A stretch of DNA of 44,897 bases, taken from positions 1 through 44,897 of the IMG/VR virus record IMGVR_UViG_3300021090_000686; one strand, given 5' to 3'. Below are positions 21,633 to 30,702 of this stretch, piece after piece. The notes beneath the pieces were generated by a model. The model had not been told where the DNA came from. It saw only the letters and a program-made list of their open reading frames with translations, and searched no databases. A program made the translations under genes and the position numbers. The DNA is from a virus. Every line of letters starts with the position of its first letter. The first letter of the stretch is position 1.

Positions 21633-23636
21633 ATGTCGAAGCAGCGCCAGGCAGGGAAAACCGTGGTCCACATGCCGATGGAACAGCTGCGCGCGCCGAT
21701 CGGCGCCGTGGATGCCGAGGCCCGCACGGTCGAGGTGCAGTGGCTCTCCGGCCAGCGCATCAAGCGCTACGACTGGATGCGCGACCAGCACTACTACCTG
21801 GAGTTCTCGCGCGAGCCCGGCGCGGCGCGCATGCAGCGCCTGCAATCCGGCAGCGCGCCGGTGCTGAACACGCACGGTCAGTGGACGCTCGAGGATCAAA
21901 TCGGCGTGGTGGAATCTGCCGACTACAAGGCCGGCATCGGCACGGCGCGCGTGCGCTTCTCGGCGCGCGAGGACGTGAAGCCGATCCTGCAGGACGTGAA
22001 CGACAAGATCATTCGCAACATCTCCGCCGGCATCAACATCCACCGAATGGAGCTGCTGCCGCCCGACGCCGAGAGCGAAGGGCTGCAGATCCGCCGCGCG
22101 GTGGACTTCGAGCCCGCGGAAATCTCTCTCGTACCGATCGGCGCAGACGCTGGCGCGGGGGTTCTGTCCGATCAGCGGCAACGCAGCAGCCCCTGCGAAG
22201 TCCTCGACCTCACTCTTACGGCGCAAGCCGCCAACAACCACGGAGAACCCAGCCCCATGAAAACCCCGGAGCAGCTGGCGGCCGAAGCGGATGCCGCCAA
22301 GAGAACCGAAGAGCAACAGCGCCTCGCCGCGGAAAGCGAGCGGCAGCGTGTCGCGGCCGCGGAGAAGGAAGCGGCCAAGGCCGAGCGCGCGCGCCTGCAG
22401 TTGATCGACGAGCTGTGCCGCCGGCACAACCTGGCCGATACGGTGCGCACGGAACTGAGCAACGGCGAGGCGACCCAGGACCAGATCCGGACGCGCGTGC
22501 TGGAGGAGCTGGCGAAGCTGACCACGCCGATCCGGCCCGGAAGCCACGCCGACGTGCACATCGTGGGCGACACCCGCCTGCAGTTGCGCGCGCACATGGC
22601 CGAGGCCATCACGCACCGCATCGCCCCGAGCGTGGTCAAGCTCACCGACGGCGGCCGGCAGTACCGCGGCATGTCGCTGCTGCGCATGGCGGAGGAAGTG
22701 CTCACGGTCGAGGGCGTGCGCGTGCGCGGCAAGTCGGCGCTCGAGCTGGCCACGCTGTCGATGATGTCCACCAGCGACTTCCCCAACATCCTGGCCGACG
22801 TCGCCAACAAGCGCCTGCGCATGGCCTACGAGGAGCAGGTGCCGAGCTACACGCGCTGGGCCCGCCGCGCGGCCAACGCGCCGGACTTCAAGAACATCAC
22901 GGTGAACCAGCTCTCGGGCGCGCCGGACCTGCTGAAAGTGGCCGAAGGCGGGGAGTTCAAGTACGGCTCGCTCTCCGACGGCAAGGAGACCTACGCCGTG
23001 ATCACCTACGGGCGGATCATCCCGATCACCCGCCAGGCGATCATCAACGACGACCTGAACGCCTTCGACCGCCTGCCGCGCGCGTTCGCCGGCTCGGCGC
23101 GCCGGCTGGAGAACCGGCTGGTGTACGGGCGGCTGCTCGACAACCCCACGATGTCGGACAACGTGGCCCTGTTCCACGGCACGCACGGCAACTTGCCGTC
23201 GGCCACCACGATCGACGCGGCCAACCTGGGGATCGCGCGGGCCCTGATGCGCAAGCAGAAGGGCTTGCAGCTCGAGGAACTGAACCTCGCGCCGGCCTTC
23301 CTGCTGGTGGGCCCGGACAAGGAGCAGCTGGCGTACCAGTTCACAAGCTCCCAGTTCGTGCCGGCGACGCCTTCCGCGGTGAACGAATTCCGCGCTGGCG
23401 GCCGCACGGCGCTCGAGCCGATCGTGGACGCGGTGATCACGGGCAACAAGTGGTTCCTCGCCGCGAGCAACCAGCAGACCGACACCGTCGAGTTCTGCTA
23501 CCTGGACGGGTCCGAGGGCGTGTTCCTCGAGTCCCAGATGGGTTTCAAGATCGACGGCATCGAGCTGAAAGCGCGGCTGGACTTCGCCACCCAGGTGATC
23601 GACCACCGCGGCCTGGTCTACAACTCGGGCGCCTGA
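21633..23636 (+). CDS. Prohead protease - major capsid protein fusion
   Basis: 667 residues, with GGAGG before the ATG. Residues about 10-170 are a caudoviral prohead serine protease: His81 in VLNTHGQ and Ser131 in NISAGI fit the catalytic pair. Residues 209-265 form a charged coiled coil like the scaffolding delta region. From about 290 to the end is an HK97-fold capsid protein (VPSYTRWARRAANAPDFKNI, TYGRIIPITRQAIINDDLNA, GYLP-like late strands). Such fusions occur in other siphophages; the protease is expected to free the shell protein during maturation. An internal ATG at 22257 might give a separate scaffold-capsid chain. Confidence 0.9.
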   Translation: MSKQRQAGKTVVHMPMEQLRAPIGAVDAEARTVEVQWLSGQRIKRYDWMRDQHYYLEFSREPGAARMQRLQSGSAPVLNTHGQWTLEDQIGVVESADYKAGIGTARVRFSAREDVKPILQDVNDKIIRNISAGINIHRMELLPPDAESEGLQIRRAVDFEPAEISLVPIGADAGAGVLSDQRQRSSPCEVLDLTLTAQAANNHGEPSPMKTPEQLAAEADAAKRTEEQQRLAAESERQRVAAAEKEAAKAERARLQLIDELCRRHNLADTVRTELSNGEATQDQIRTRVLEELAKLTTPIRPGSHADVHIVGDTRLQLRAHMAEAITHRIAPSVVKLTDGGRQYRGMSLLRMAEEVLTVEGVRVRGKSALELATLSMMSTSDFPNILADVANKRLRMAYEEQVPSYTRWARRAANAPDFKNITVNQLSGAPDLLKVAEGGEFKYGSLSDGKETYAVITYGRIIPITRQAIINDDLNAFDRLPRAFAGSARRLENRLVYGRLLDNPTMSDNVALFHGTHGNLPSATTIDAANLGIARALMRKQKGLQLEELNLAPAFLLVGPDKEQLAYQFTSSQFVPATPSAVNEFRAGGRTALEPIVDAVITGNKWFLAASNQQTDTVEFCYLDGSEGVFLESQMGFKIDGIELKARLDFATQVIDHRGLVYNSGA

Positions 23637-23736
23637 TCGGCGAATTCGCGAACGGCTAACGGCGCGGCGGAACAACAACAGCAAGCCGCTGCGCCGGCGG
23701 TCTTCTCCTCCTCTTTTTTTCTGAAAGGAAACGAGC

Positions 23737-24087
23737 ATGAAAAACATGATCCAGCCGGGCAACGTCATCTCGGCGGCCGCCCCCTATGCCGTCGCCTCCG
23801 GCGCCGGCGCGCTCCTCGCCGGCTCGCTGTTCGGTGTCGCCGTGAATACCTACGGCAGCGGCGCCGACGGCGAGTTCGTCACGGAAGGCGTGTTCGAGCT
23901 CACCAAGACCAGCGGCACCGCGCACGACTTCACCCTCGGCAAGCGCGTGTACTGGGACAACTCGGGCAAGGCGCTCGTCGCCACCTCCACCGGCAATCAT
24001 CCGGTGGGCGTGGTGACCGAGGCGGCCGGCACCGCGGCGGTCCTCGCCAAGGTCAAGCTCGGCGCGCCGCCGGCGCTGGGTGCGTAG
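23737..24087 (+). CDS. Capsid cement/decoration protein (DUF2190-like)
   Basis: 116 residues, behind AAAGGAAACGAGC. A small all-beta protein: NMIQPGNVISAAAPYAVASG, LLAGSLFGVAVNTYG, GVFELTKTSG, GKRVYWDN, NHPVGVVTEAA, AVLAKVKL. This is the DUF2190 pattern of trimeric capsid-stabilising proteins placed right after the capsid gene. Confidence 0.85.
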   Translation: MKNMIQPGNVISAAAPYAVASGAGALLAGSLFGVAVNTYGSGADGEFVTEGVFELTKTSGTAHDFTLGKRVYWDNSGKALVATSTGNHPVGVVTEAAGTAAVLAKVKLGAPPALGA

Positions 24088-24095
24088 GTCCGGTT

Positions 24096-24122
24096 GCACC
24101 ACCCGCCTAAAGCGGGTGGTGC
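24096..24122. other. Perfect 11-bp stem-loop
   Basis: GCACCACCCGC, loop CTAAA, then GCGGGTGGTGC. No T-run follows, so it is not a clear terminator. Lying just after the decoration protein, it may stabilise the abundant capsid mRNA or attenuate downstream expression. Confidence 0.75.
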
Positions 24123-24169
24123 GCTCACCCTGGAGCGGCAATGACCGCACAACGTAGACGGAGATACCC

Positions 24170-24655
24170 ATGCTGCTGAGTTTGTTCTGGTCTTTCTGGG
24201 GGTGGCTGCTCCAGCCGCTGTACATGGCGGCGAAGGGCACGACCTTCAGCAACGACCTGCTGAAGCTCATCTTCAACGCGACCGCGATCGCCAACATCGC
24301 GGACAACGCGGCGAGCGCGCCGCTCACGAACCTTTACGCGAGCCTGCACACGGCCGATCCAGCAGCGGCTGGAAGCCAAACCACGAGCGAGATCGCATAC
24401 ACGAGCTACGCGCGCGTGGCGGTCGCGCGAACGACCGGCGGCTGGACGGTGACTACCAACTCCGTGAGCCCGGTGGCGACGGTCGCCTTCCCGGCGGGCA
24501 CCGGCGGCAGCGGCACGGCGACCCACGGCATGATCGGCACGGCAGTCTCGGGAACCGGCAAGCAGCTATACCGCGGCACGGTCACGCCGAACATCGTCAC
24601 CGGCAACGGCATCACGCCGCAGCTCACAACCGCGTCGGCCATCACGGAGTCCTGA
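24170..24655 (+). CDS. Virion structural protein, tail-fibre-associated type
   Basis: 161 residues from ATG 24170 (GGAGA 8 bases upstream). An in-frame ATG at 24224 gives MAAKGTTFSNDLLKLIF, which is where proteins of this family that I recall begin; the extra 18 residues are hydrophobic with four tryptophans. Core pattern: NATAIANIADNAASAPLTNL, LHTADP, SYARVAVART, THGMIGTAVSGTGKQLYRGT and NGITPQLTTAS. Known from siphophage virion modules, with an undefined role. Confidence 0.7.
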   Translation: MLLSLFWSFWGWLLQPLYMAAKGTTFSNDLLKLIFNATAIANIADNAASAPLTNLYASLHTADPAAAGSQTTSEIAYTSYARVAVARTTGGWTVTTNSVSPVATVAFPAGTGGSGTATHGMIGTAVSGTGKQLYRGTVTPNIVTGNGITPQLTTASAITES

Positions 24656-24656
24656 C

Positions 24657-25115
24657 ATGAAAATGCGCGCACGCAGGGGAATGATCCCAGCAGATCTCAT
24701 GCACCCGACGCTTGTCACCGAGCGCAAGGTTCCGCCCGGTCTCTCGGAAACCGTGAATGCGACGCTGTGGACGAAGCACGGCGACCACCCGGCAGTGGTG
24801 AAGGTTGAACCGCCGATCCCGCTCGCGGACGCGAACGAGATCGTCGTCGTGAAGGACGGCAAGGTCGAGCTCTACAAGGGCAAGCCGGCTGTCGCCGCGC
24901 CGAAGCTGAACGGCGTCACGCCGCCGGACGGCACGAAGTTTTTTCAGATGCGGATGGTGGACGCGATGATCCGGCGCGAGGACCCGGCGACCGGGCTTTT
25001 CTCGGACTACCTGGTGATGCCGGGCTTCTACGTCATCGAGAACGATTCGGACGGTGTGGTGTGGGCGCTCTCGCCGCATCACGTCCGGGCGTGGTTCGAG
25101 CCGGTCTCGGCGTAG
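24657..25115 (+). CDS. Phage protein in virion module, unknown
   Basis: 152 residues, starting one base after the previous stop. A basic N-terminus is followed by a beta-rich body (ANEIVVVKDGKVELYKGKP, FFQMRMVDAMIR, DYLVMPGFYVIENDSDGVVW). The end, WALSPHHVRAWFEPVSA, looks like a compact domain. No family recognised. It lies between two likely fibre or decoration proteins. Confidence 0.65.
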   Translation: MKMRARRGMIPADLMHPTLVTERKVPPGLSETVNATLWTKHGDHPAVVKVEPPIPLADANEIVVVKDGKVELYKGKPAVAAPKLNGVTPPDGTKFFQMRMVDAMIRREDPATGLFSDYLVMPGFYVIENDSDGVVWALSPHHVRAWFEPVSA

Positions 25116-25125
25116 CGCCGGCGCC

Positions 25126-26487
25126 ATGAGCATTACGCGCAAAGGGCGGTATCGGGTCGAGAAGACGGACGGCGTGCTGGTCTCGAACCACAACACCAGC
25201 GAGGAGGCGTTCGAGGCCGCCGTGCGCACAGGCGTCACCTGCAACGTGGTGCCGCCTCGGTATGAGGTCAAAAACGACTGGGGCATTCCGGTGCCAGCGC
25301 CCGAGCCCACGCCAGAGCCCACGCCCGAGCCGACGCCAGACCCGACGCCATTCCCGATCCCCATCACCGGGGCATCCTTCCTCGACCTGGTGAAGGCTCC
25401 GCTTGGGGCTTGGGTGACCGAGTACCAACAGCTCTCGGACGGCGAGATCCAGGTCGCGCGCCGCTTCCAGCACGACGGTTCCGACCAGCGGATCCAGACC
25501 GTCACCGGCAGGATCATCGAGGCCACGCCCGCCACCCTCGCCGCCATCGTGCAGGCGCTCGCCCCAGGCGAGCATGTTTACCTGCGCGGCGGGGACTATT
25601 CCGGGCAGTACGACGCGGAGGGCTGGAACGAGTCGAACCTGTGCCTCTTCCGGCCGGGCACCGCGGACATGCCGATCGCCATGATCGCCTTTCCGGGCGA
25701 GACGGTGACGATCCGCAACACCGGCGGGCGGCCGAACTTCTTCCTGTGCAATAGCGGCGGGAACCGCAAGACCGCGCATCTCACGATCGCCGGTTTCAAT
25801 CTCGTGGCGCAAGCCGACTGCATCGACAGTTCCGCGGACACCTCCGGCAGCTCGCGGCCCGAGTCCGGCGCGCCGTTCGTCCGTGCCGTGGGCAACCGTT
25901 GCACGATCACCGATCCAGCCGCCAACACCATGACGGGCATCATCGCGCTCGGCGCCGATGGGTGGGCTGTGCTCGGCAACACCCTGCGCGACCCGGCCAA
26001 CCGCATGATCATCAACAACAACCACGCGATCTATGTGCAGTGTGGCGCAGACGACGTGCTGGTGGCCTACAACGACCTGCGGAACCTCCGCTTGGGGCAC
26101 GTAATCCAGATCCACCAGGACGGCACGGCGATGCTCTACAGCAACGTGCGGATCATCGGCAACGTGATCCAGCCGCGCGCCGTAAATGACTGCCGCGGGA
26201 TCACGGTATCGAACGTGGACTCGGCGAGCGACGTGCTGATCCAAGGGAACAAGCTCCTCGCCCTGGGGCAGGATTTCAGCGCCGTGAGCGTGTACCGCGG
26301 GGTGATCACCGTGAAGGACAACGACGTGCTCGATTGCAACGCAGGGCTGGTGCTCAACGGCCAGATCGGGGGTGCGCGCCGGGTGAGGCTGGAGAACAAC
26401 CTCTTCCGCATGCTGCCGGGCGTTGCGCCGTACACGTTCGAGAACGGGGCTTCGGCGGGAGAGTTGGAAATCGTATCGGAGAGGTAA
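25126..26487 (+). CDS. Right-handed beta-helix virion protein
   Basis: 453 residues from ATG 25126. A small N-terminal domain (1-50) is joined by a PEPTPEPT-type proline linker (about 57-75) to a body with beta-helix features: GEHVYLRGGDYSG, MIAFPGETVTIRNTGG, LTIAGFNLVAQADCI, NNNHAIYVQCGADDVLVAYN, VRIIGNVIQ, DVLIQGNKL, ITVKDNDVLDCNAGLVLNG. The recurring G/N turns fit parallel beta-helix (pectate-lyase-like) proteins. In phages these are often spike or depolymerase proteins that bind or cut surface polysaccharide. Enzyme activity cannot be confirmed. Confidence 0.75.
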   Translation: MSITRKGRYRVEKTDGVLVSNHNTSEEAFEAAVRTGVTCNVVPPRYEVKNDWGIPVPAPEPTPEPTPEPTPDPTPFPIPITGASFLDLVKAPLGAWVTEYQQLSDGEIQVARRFQHDGSDQRIQTVTGRIIEATPATLAAIVQALAPGEHVYLRGGDYSGQYDAEGWNESNLCLFRPGTADMPIAMIAFPGETVTIRNTGGRPNFFLCNSGGNRKTAHLTIAGFNLVAQADCIDSSADTSGSSRPESGAPFVRAVGNRCTITDPAANTMTGIIALGADGWAVLGNTLRDPANRMIINNNHAIYVQCGADDVLVAYNDLRNLRLGHVIQIHQDGTAMLYSNVRIIGNVIQPRAVNDCRGITVSNVDSASDVLIQGNKLLALGQDFSAVSVYRGVITVKDNDVLDCNAGLVLNGQIGGARRVRLENNLFRMLPGVAPYTFENGASAGELEIVSER

Positions 26488-26493
26488 AAGAAA

Positions 26494-29013
26494 ATGGCTC
26501 GCCGCGCCGTTGGAACGGTTGCCAGCGCCACGTCGGGGAACATCAGTCCTGGGATTCCGGCCGGTACTGCGGCGAATGACATCCTGCTCTGCGTGGTGCT
26601 TAACGGCGCGAACGATGTTCTGACATTCAGCGGGGCATGGGCAAAAAAAGTAGAAGTCAACAACGGCACCGCCCATCGGATGACGCTCGCATGGCTGCGG
26701 GCGGCCGGCGGAGATGCGGCGCCGACGATCAGCGGCGCGACACAGGACATCATTGCCCGGATCGTCGGCTATAGCGGTCGCGTCACGAGCGGTGATCCGT
26801 TTGATGGTACGCCTACGACGCACGTTGACACCTCGGCAACAGCCACGATCACCGGGGATGCAATCACTACTACGCTTGGCAGTGATGATATTTTCTTCTG
26901 CGGTGGGCAGTCCACGACAGGCGCCGAGCAGCCAACATTCTCAGGCTACAGCGGAAGCAATCCTAGCTTTGCGGAAGCGATCGACAATGTATTTGCTGGT
27001 GGTGTTGTCAATCCCGCCATTTTCGCGGCCGATGGCATCAAGACAGATGCTTCGACGACCGGCAATCGCACCGCCACTAGCACAGAGTCATTAGTTGCGA
27101 CCGGCATTCTGGCCGCACTGAAACCGGCGACGGCGGCGCTCACCGGCACCGCCACCGGCGGCGTAGATGAAAGCGACATAGTTCCTAGCGACAAGACGGT
27201 CATCGCAACGCTGACGGGCGACACATTCGTCCCGGCGTCCGCGATCAGTGACATTTCGTTTATCGCGAATGCGCTCGGCGGCACGACGACGACGACGAGC
27301 TTCAGCACTACGTTGCCGGCGACGCAGGCAGGCGACATCATCATTTTGGAGTTCTCTCACCGCGGCACTGGCGACGGCACCATCGGGGGTACCTACAGCG
27401 GCCCGGCGTTCACGCTGAAGCACAGCCAGCTTTTTGCCACGTCGGCGTTCAGCGGCAAGACCTACTACTCGCGGGCGACGGGCAATCACAGCGGCCAGAC
27501 CGTGACGGGCTCAGGCCTGACGGATTCCTGTGCGGCCATCGTCACGATCTATCGTGGCGCGCTCGCTTCCGGAGACCCGCTCGCGGACGCCACCATTGTC
27601 GGCGAGCAAAACGCCTCCGGTAATGAAACGCAGGCTGAGATCACCACCGCCACGGATAAGGCGGTGGTGGTTCTAGTGGTTGTGAATTCCCCGGACCTTG
27701 CGGTGGCGACGCAGGCGTGCACCAGTCCAGGTGCTCTGACCGAGCGGGCCGAGCGATTGTCCACTGGCGGGACAGATTCCTCGATTGCTCATGCGAGCGC
27801 GGTAAAGGACACGGCGGGTGCGACAGGTGCGCTAACGTGGACGCAAACTAACGCAGCCAGCGGTTCGTGGGCCTACGCGATCAAGCCAAATACCACTACG
27901 CCATTTGCCGATGCGCGGCAGGAAGCTATCGACGGGCTGGAATCCGCGCAGTCCGAGACGCACGGCTTCAACGCCGAACGCGCGAACATCGCAGTCACGT
28001 CGATGGTGCGGACTTCGGACAACGTCGCCACGCTGACCCTGACCGGGATGGGCGCCTACGACATCACGGCGCAGGAAACGCTCGGGTGGACGCTGCCCGG
28101 CTCGATCCTGACTGGCGGCAGTCCGATAGTCGCAACGCCGACGTTCACGGTTGATCCGGCGGGCGGCGCGAGCGACGCAGACTTCGACGCAGCGGGCGAC
28201 GCAACCGCCACTTTCTCCGGCGAATCTAGCGCGGGCGCAGCGCTCTCTGCACCAGGTGAGGCGGCGGCTAGCTTCGCCAGCGAGGCGCTATTCGATGGCG
28301 TGCTCAGCGGAGCCGCAGAAGCCGATGCGGGATTCGTGGGCGAGGCGGCTGCCCAGGATACCGGCGCGCTCTCTGGAATTGGCGAGGCCGAAGCAAGCTT
28401 CACCGGCAGCTCGACGGCGGATGCCGTGCTGTCGGCGCTAGGCGAGGCGGATGCGACGTTCGACGGCAGCTCGTTGGCCGGCGCAGTCCTCACCGCACAA
28501 GGCGAGACGGACGTTGTCCTGGTCGGTGAGGCTCAGGCTGACGGTGTTCTTGCCGGCGCCGCGCAAGCCGATGCGAGCTTCGTCGGCGAGGGCATCTCTG
28601 AGGGCAGCACTCTGTCAGCGCCTGGCGAAGCGACGGCAGCCTTTGCGGGCAGTTCGCTCGCGGCGGCGGTGCTTCAAGCGCTGGGGGAATCGAGCGCCTC
28701 TCTCGTAGGCAGGGCCGATGCCTCTGCGGTATGGGCGGCGGCCGCGGATTCTACCGGCTCGTTCGTTGGCCAGGTTATCGCGCAGGCGGCATTCAGCGCC
28801 GCGGGAGAATCGAGCGGCATCCTCGTCGGCGAGGCGCTTGCGGCTTCGGTGCTTGTCGCGATGGCCGAAGCGACGTTCGAGATGGGCAGCGCCGGGGGCG
28901 TGTTCTACGTGGCCGGGCCGGAGAACACGCGGCTGGGTGAGGCGAGGGTGCGCGAGATTATCGGCGAGAAGCGCCGGGCGTTGTTCGGGCCCACACGAAC
29001 GAGGAGCCGCTGA
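26494..29013 (+). CDS. Large repeat-containing virion protein
   Basis: 839 residues. The first 550 read as beta-sandwich-like domains: NISPGIPAGTAANDILLCVV at the start and a later related segment (FSTTLPATQAGDIIILEFSH) suggest two copies of one domain. Residues about 560-790 are a run of 20-24-residue repeats with the pattern GEAxAxFxGxSxAxAVLxA. The basic end is GEKRRALFGPTRTRSR. Probably a long fibre or head/tail decoration; no cell-wall or enzyme motif is visible. Confidence 0.65.
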   Translation: MARRAVGTVASATSGNISPGIPAGTAANDILLCVVLNGANDVLTFSGAWAKKVEVNNGTAHRMTLAWLRAAGGDAAPTISGATQDIIARIVGYSGRVTSGDPFDGTPTTHVDTSATATITGDAITTTLGSDDIFFCGGQSTTGAEQPTFSGYSGSNPSFAEAIDNVFAGGVVNPAIFAADGIKTDASTTGNRTATSTESLVATGILAALKPATAALTGTATGGVDESDIVPSDKTVIATLTGDTFVPASAISDISFIANALGGTTTTTSFSTTLPATQAGDIIILEFSHRGTGDGTIGGTYSGPAFTLKHSQLFATSAFSGKTYYSRATGNHSGQTVTGSGLTDSCAAIVTIYRGALASGDPLADATIVGEQNASGNETQAEITTATDKAVVVLVVVNSPDLAVATQACTSPGALTERAERLSTGGTDSSIAHASAVKDTAGATGALTWTQTNAASGSWAYAIKPNTTTPFADARQEAIDGLESAQSETHGFNAERANIAVTSMVRTSDNVATLTLTGMGAYDITAQETLGWTLPGSILTGGSPIVATPTFTVDPAGGASDADFDAAGDATATFSGESSAGAALSAPGEAAASFASEALFDGVLSGAAEADAGFVGEAAAQDTGALSGIGEAEASFTGSSTADAVLSALGEADATFDGSSLAGAVLTAQGETDVVLVGEAQADGVLAGAAQADASFVGEGISEGSTLSAPGEATAAFAGSSLAAAVLQALGESSASLVGRADASAVWAAAADSTGSFVGQVIAQAAFSAAGESSGILVGEALAASVLVAMAEATFEMGSAGGVFYVAGPENTRLGEARVREIIGEKRRALFGPTRTRSR

Positions 29014-29014
29014 C

Positions 29015-29317
29015 ATGCCCTTTACCGAGAAGCGCCCGGCCGAGCGCGAGAAGTTCGCCTTCAGCTACAAGCGCCTGCTGCCCGAGGGCGTCACGATTCA
29101 ATCCGCGGTGTGGACGGTGTCCGTGCTCGAGGGCGTGGATGCGGGCGCCGCGGCCATGGTGTCCGGCGCCGCGGTGATCGAGGGCAACAAGGTGTCGCAG
29201 CTGATCATCGACGGCCTGGTCGATGTGCAGTACTGCCTGCAATGCGAAGCGGTGTTCAGCGATGGGCAGCACGTGATCCTCAGCGATACGCTGTGGGTGC
29301 GCGCGCCGTGCGCCTGA
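29015..29317 (+). CDS. Fibre-tail adaptor-like protein
   Basis: 100 residues from ATG 29015. A beta-sandwich pattern typical of small phage adaptor proteins: TEKRPAEREKFAFSYKRLLP, GVTIQSAVWTVSVLEG, VIEGNKVSQLIIDGLVD, QYCLQCEAVFSDGQHVILSD. I recognise the shape from fibre-tail adaptor proteins that follow fibre genes, with moderate certainty. The gene starts just behind the stop of the repeat protein. Confidence 0.6.
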   Translation: MPFTEKRPAEREKFAFSYKRLLPEGVTIQSAVWTVSVLEGVDAGAAAMVSGAAVIEGNKVSQLIIDGLVDVQYCLQCEAVFSDGQHVILSDTLWVRAPCA

Positions 29318-29321
29318 GGCC

Positions 29322-29636
29322 ATGGACTGGGCCAAGCACATGCGCAGGATCCTCGCGCGGCTCGGCGAGGATGCGACGTACACGCCCTTCGGGGGCGGCA
29401 CGTCGCTCACCATCCGCGGGATGTACCTGGCGCCGTTCCAGAACGCCAATTTCGGCGACGTGGCGCTCGTCGGCACCTCGGATCTGCAGTTCGCCGGCAT
29501 GAGCGCGGACATGCCGGCCGTCGCGCGCGGGGACACGCTGGAGTACCCCGTGGGCAGCGGCACGATCTACAAGGTGCGCAACGTCGAGCCGAACGCGCCC
29601 TCGGGGCTCGCGGTGCTGCAGCTCGAGGCGCCGTGA
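29322..29636 (+). CDS. Head-tail joining protein (FII-like)
   Basis: 104 residues: MDWAKHMRRILARLGEDATY, SLTIRGMYLAP, VALVGTSDLQFAGMSADMP, GDTLEYPVGSGTIYKVRNVE. This is the small beta-barrel stopper type (lambda FII/PF05354-like) that caps the connector. The order before a gpZ-like gene agrees. Confidence 0.75.
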   Translation: MDWAKHMRRILARLGEDATYTPFGGGTSLTIRGMYLAPFQNANFGDVALVGTSDLQFAGMSADMPAVARGDTLEYPVGSGTIYKVRNVEPNAPSGLAVLQLEAP

Positions 29637-30235
29637 AGATCGACATCTCTCACAACCTGGCGGAACTGCAGCGCAAATACTCGCTGCTGCCCGAGGAGCT
29701 CTTGCGCGCGGTGCCGCGGTCCATCAATCGAACCATGGTGGCAGTGAGCAAGGAGGGCACCACGCAGTTGCGGCTGCTCTACCCGGGCATCAAGGTCGGC
29801 GGCCTGCTGAAGCGCATGAAGCGGGAATCGGCCACGGCCAGTCTGCTGCGCGCGGCGATCGTCTTCTCGGCCGGCCGGTTCAACCTGTACGGCAACTTCG
29901 GCATGCAGGCCTTCGGCAAGTTCGGCGTGCGCTTCCGCAAGCTGCCCTGGAGGATCGAAACCCTGTCCGGCGATCCGGTGACGCCGGACATGCTGGCACG
30001 GGCGTTTCGCAACCGGTTGCGCGCCGGCGGTCGTGCCACGGTGTTCTCGCGGCACACCAAGCACCGCCTGTCGGCGGAGATCCTGCTGGCGCCCGGCCTG
30101 GCTGTGGCGTACACCGAGCGGCACCTGGGCGCCAAGCTCGCCGCGGTCGCGCGCAAGCGCTTCCCCGAGGTGTTCCTGCAGCAGGCGCGGTTCCTGCTCT
30201 CCAAGCGCAGCCTGGGCGCCTGGATGGGCGTGTAG
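29633..30235 (+). CDS. Minor tail protein Z-like (head-tail/tail completion)
   Basis: 200 residues from GTG 29633, overlapping the previous stop (GTGA). Matches the prophage minor tail protein Z pattern: AVPRSINRTMVAVSKEGTTQ, IKVGGLLKRMKRESA, FGKFGVRFRKLPWRIE, GRATVFSRHTKHRL and a basic C-terminal helix. In lambda gpZ helps join tails to heads. Confidence 0.8.
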   Translation: MKIDISHNLAELQRKYSLLPEELLRAVPRSINRTMVAVSKEGTTQLRLLYPGIKVGGLLKRMKRESATASLLRAAIVFSAGRFNLYGNFGMQAFGKFGVRFRKLPWRIETLSGDPVTPDMLARAFRNRLRAGGRATVFSRHTKHRLSAEILLAPGLAVAYTERHLGAKLAAVARKRFPEVFLQQARFLLSKRSLGAWMGV

Positions 30236-30248
30236 AGGAGATCCGGCC

Positions 30249-30692
30249 ATGGCCGAGCATCGCGCCGAGCAGATCCTGGCGGCTGTGCAGACGTCTGTAT
30301 CAGCCCTCACCCTGACCGGCGACAACGTCGAGCGGGGCCGCGCCGACGACGTGCCGGCGACGGCCACCCCGGCGCTGCGGGTCGCAACGGGCGACGACCA
30401 GATCGTCGATCCCTGGGCGCAAGGTTTGCTCGACTCGGAGCTCGAGGTGTCGATCTTCGTGATGGTCCACGACAGTGCGGTGAACGTGGAGAGCACGCTC
30501 AACCGGGTGCGCAAGGAAGTGAACGTCGCGCTCGTGGCGGACCACACCCTCGGCCTCGCCTTCGTCCACGCGATCGTGGAGCTCGGCGCGCGCAAGCCAT
30601 CGCTCTCCGGCGAGTCCGCCAAGCCCGCCGCAGCGATGGAGCTGCAGTACCGCGTGAAGTACCGCCGCTCGCGCACCGACCCGAGCGCCTGA
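30249..30692 (+). CDS. Tail terminator / minor tail protein U-like
   Basis: 147 residues, ATG 30249 behind GAGGAGATCCGGCC. Alpha/beta pattern: RAEQILAAVQTSVSALTLTG, TPALRVATGDDQIV, ELEVSIFVMVHDS, VESTLNRVRKEVNVALVADH, ELQYRVKYRRSRTDP. This family follows gpZ-like proteins in several siphophages and is taken as the tail terminator. It contains a copy of the palindromic 16-mer (30285-30300). Confidence 0.7.
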   Translation: MAEHRAEQILAAVQTSVSALTLTGDNVERGRADDVPATATPALRVATGDDQIVDPWAQGLLDSELEVSIFVMVHDSAVNVESTLNRVRKEVNVALVADHTLGLAFVHAIVELGARKPSLSGESAKPAAAMELQYRVKYRRSRTDPSA

Positions 30693-30702
30693 AGGAGGCC
30701 CC

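Noticed and set aside
20241-23768. 1175-codon open frame on the minus strand across the IS and capsid gene
   Set aside because: It is the antisense shadow of GC-rich genes: it runs through the transposase, both small IS genes and the capsid fusion, has no ribosome site and no recognisable domains.
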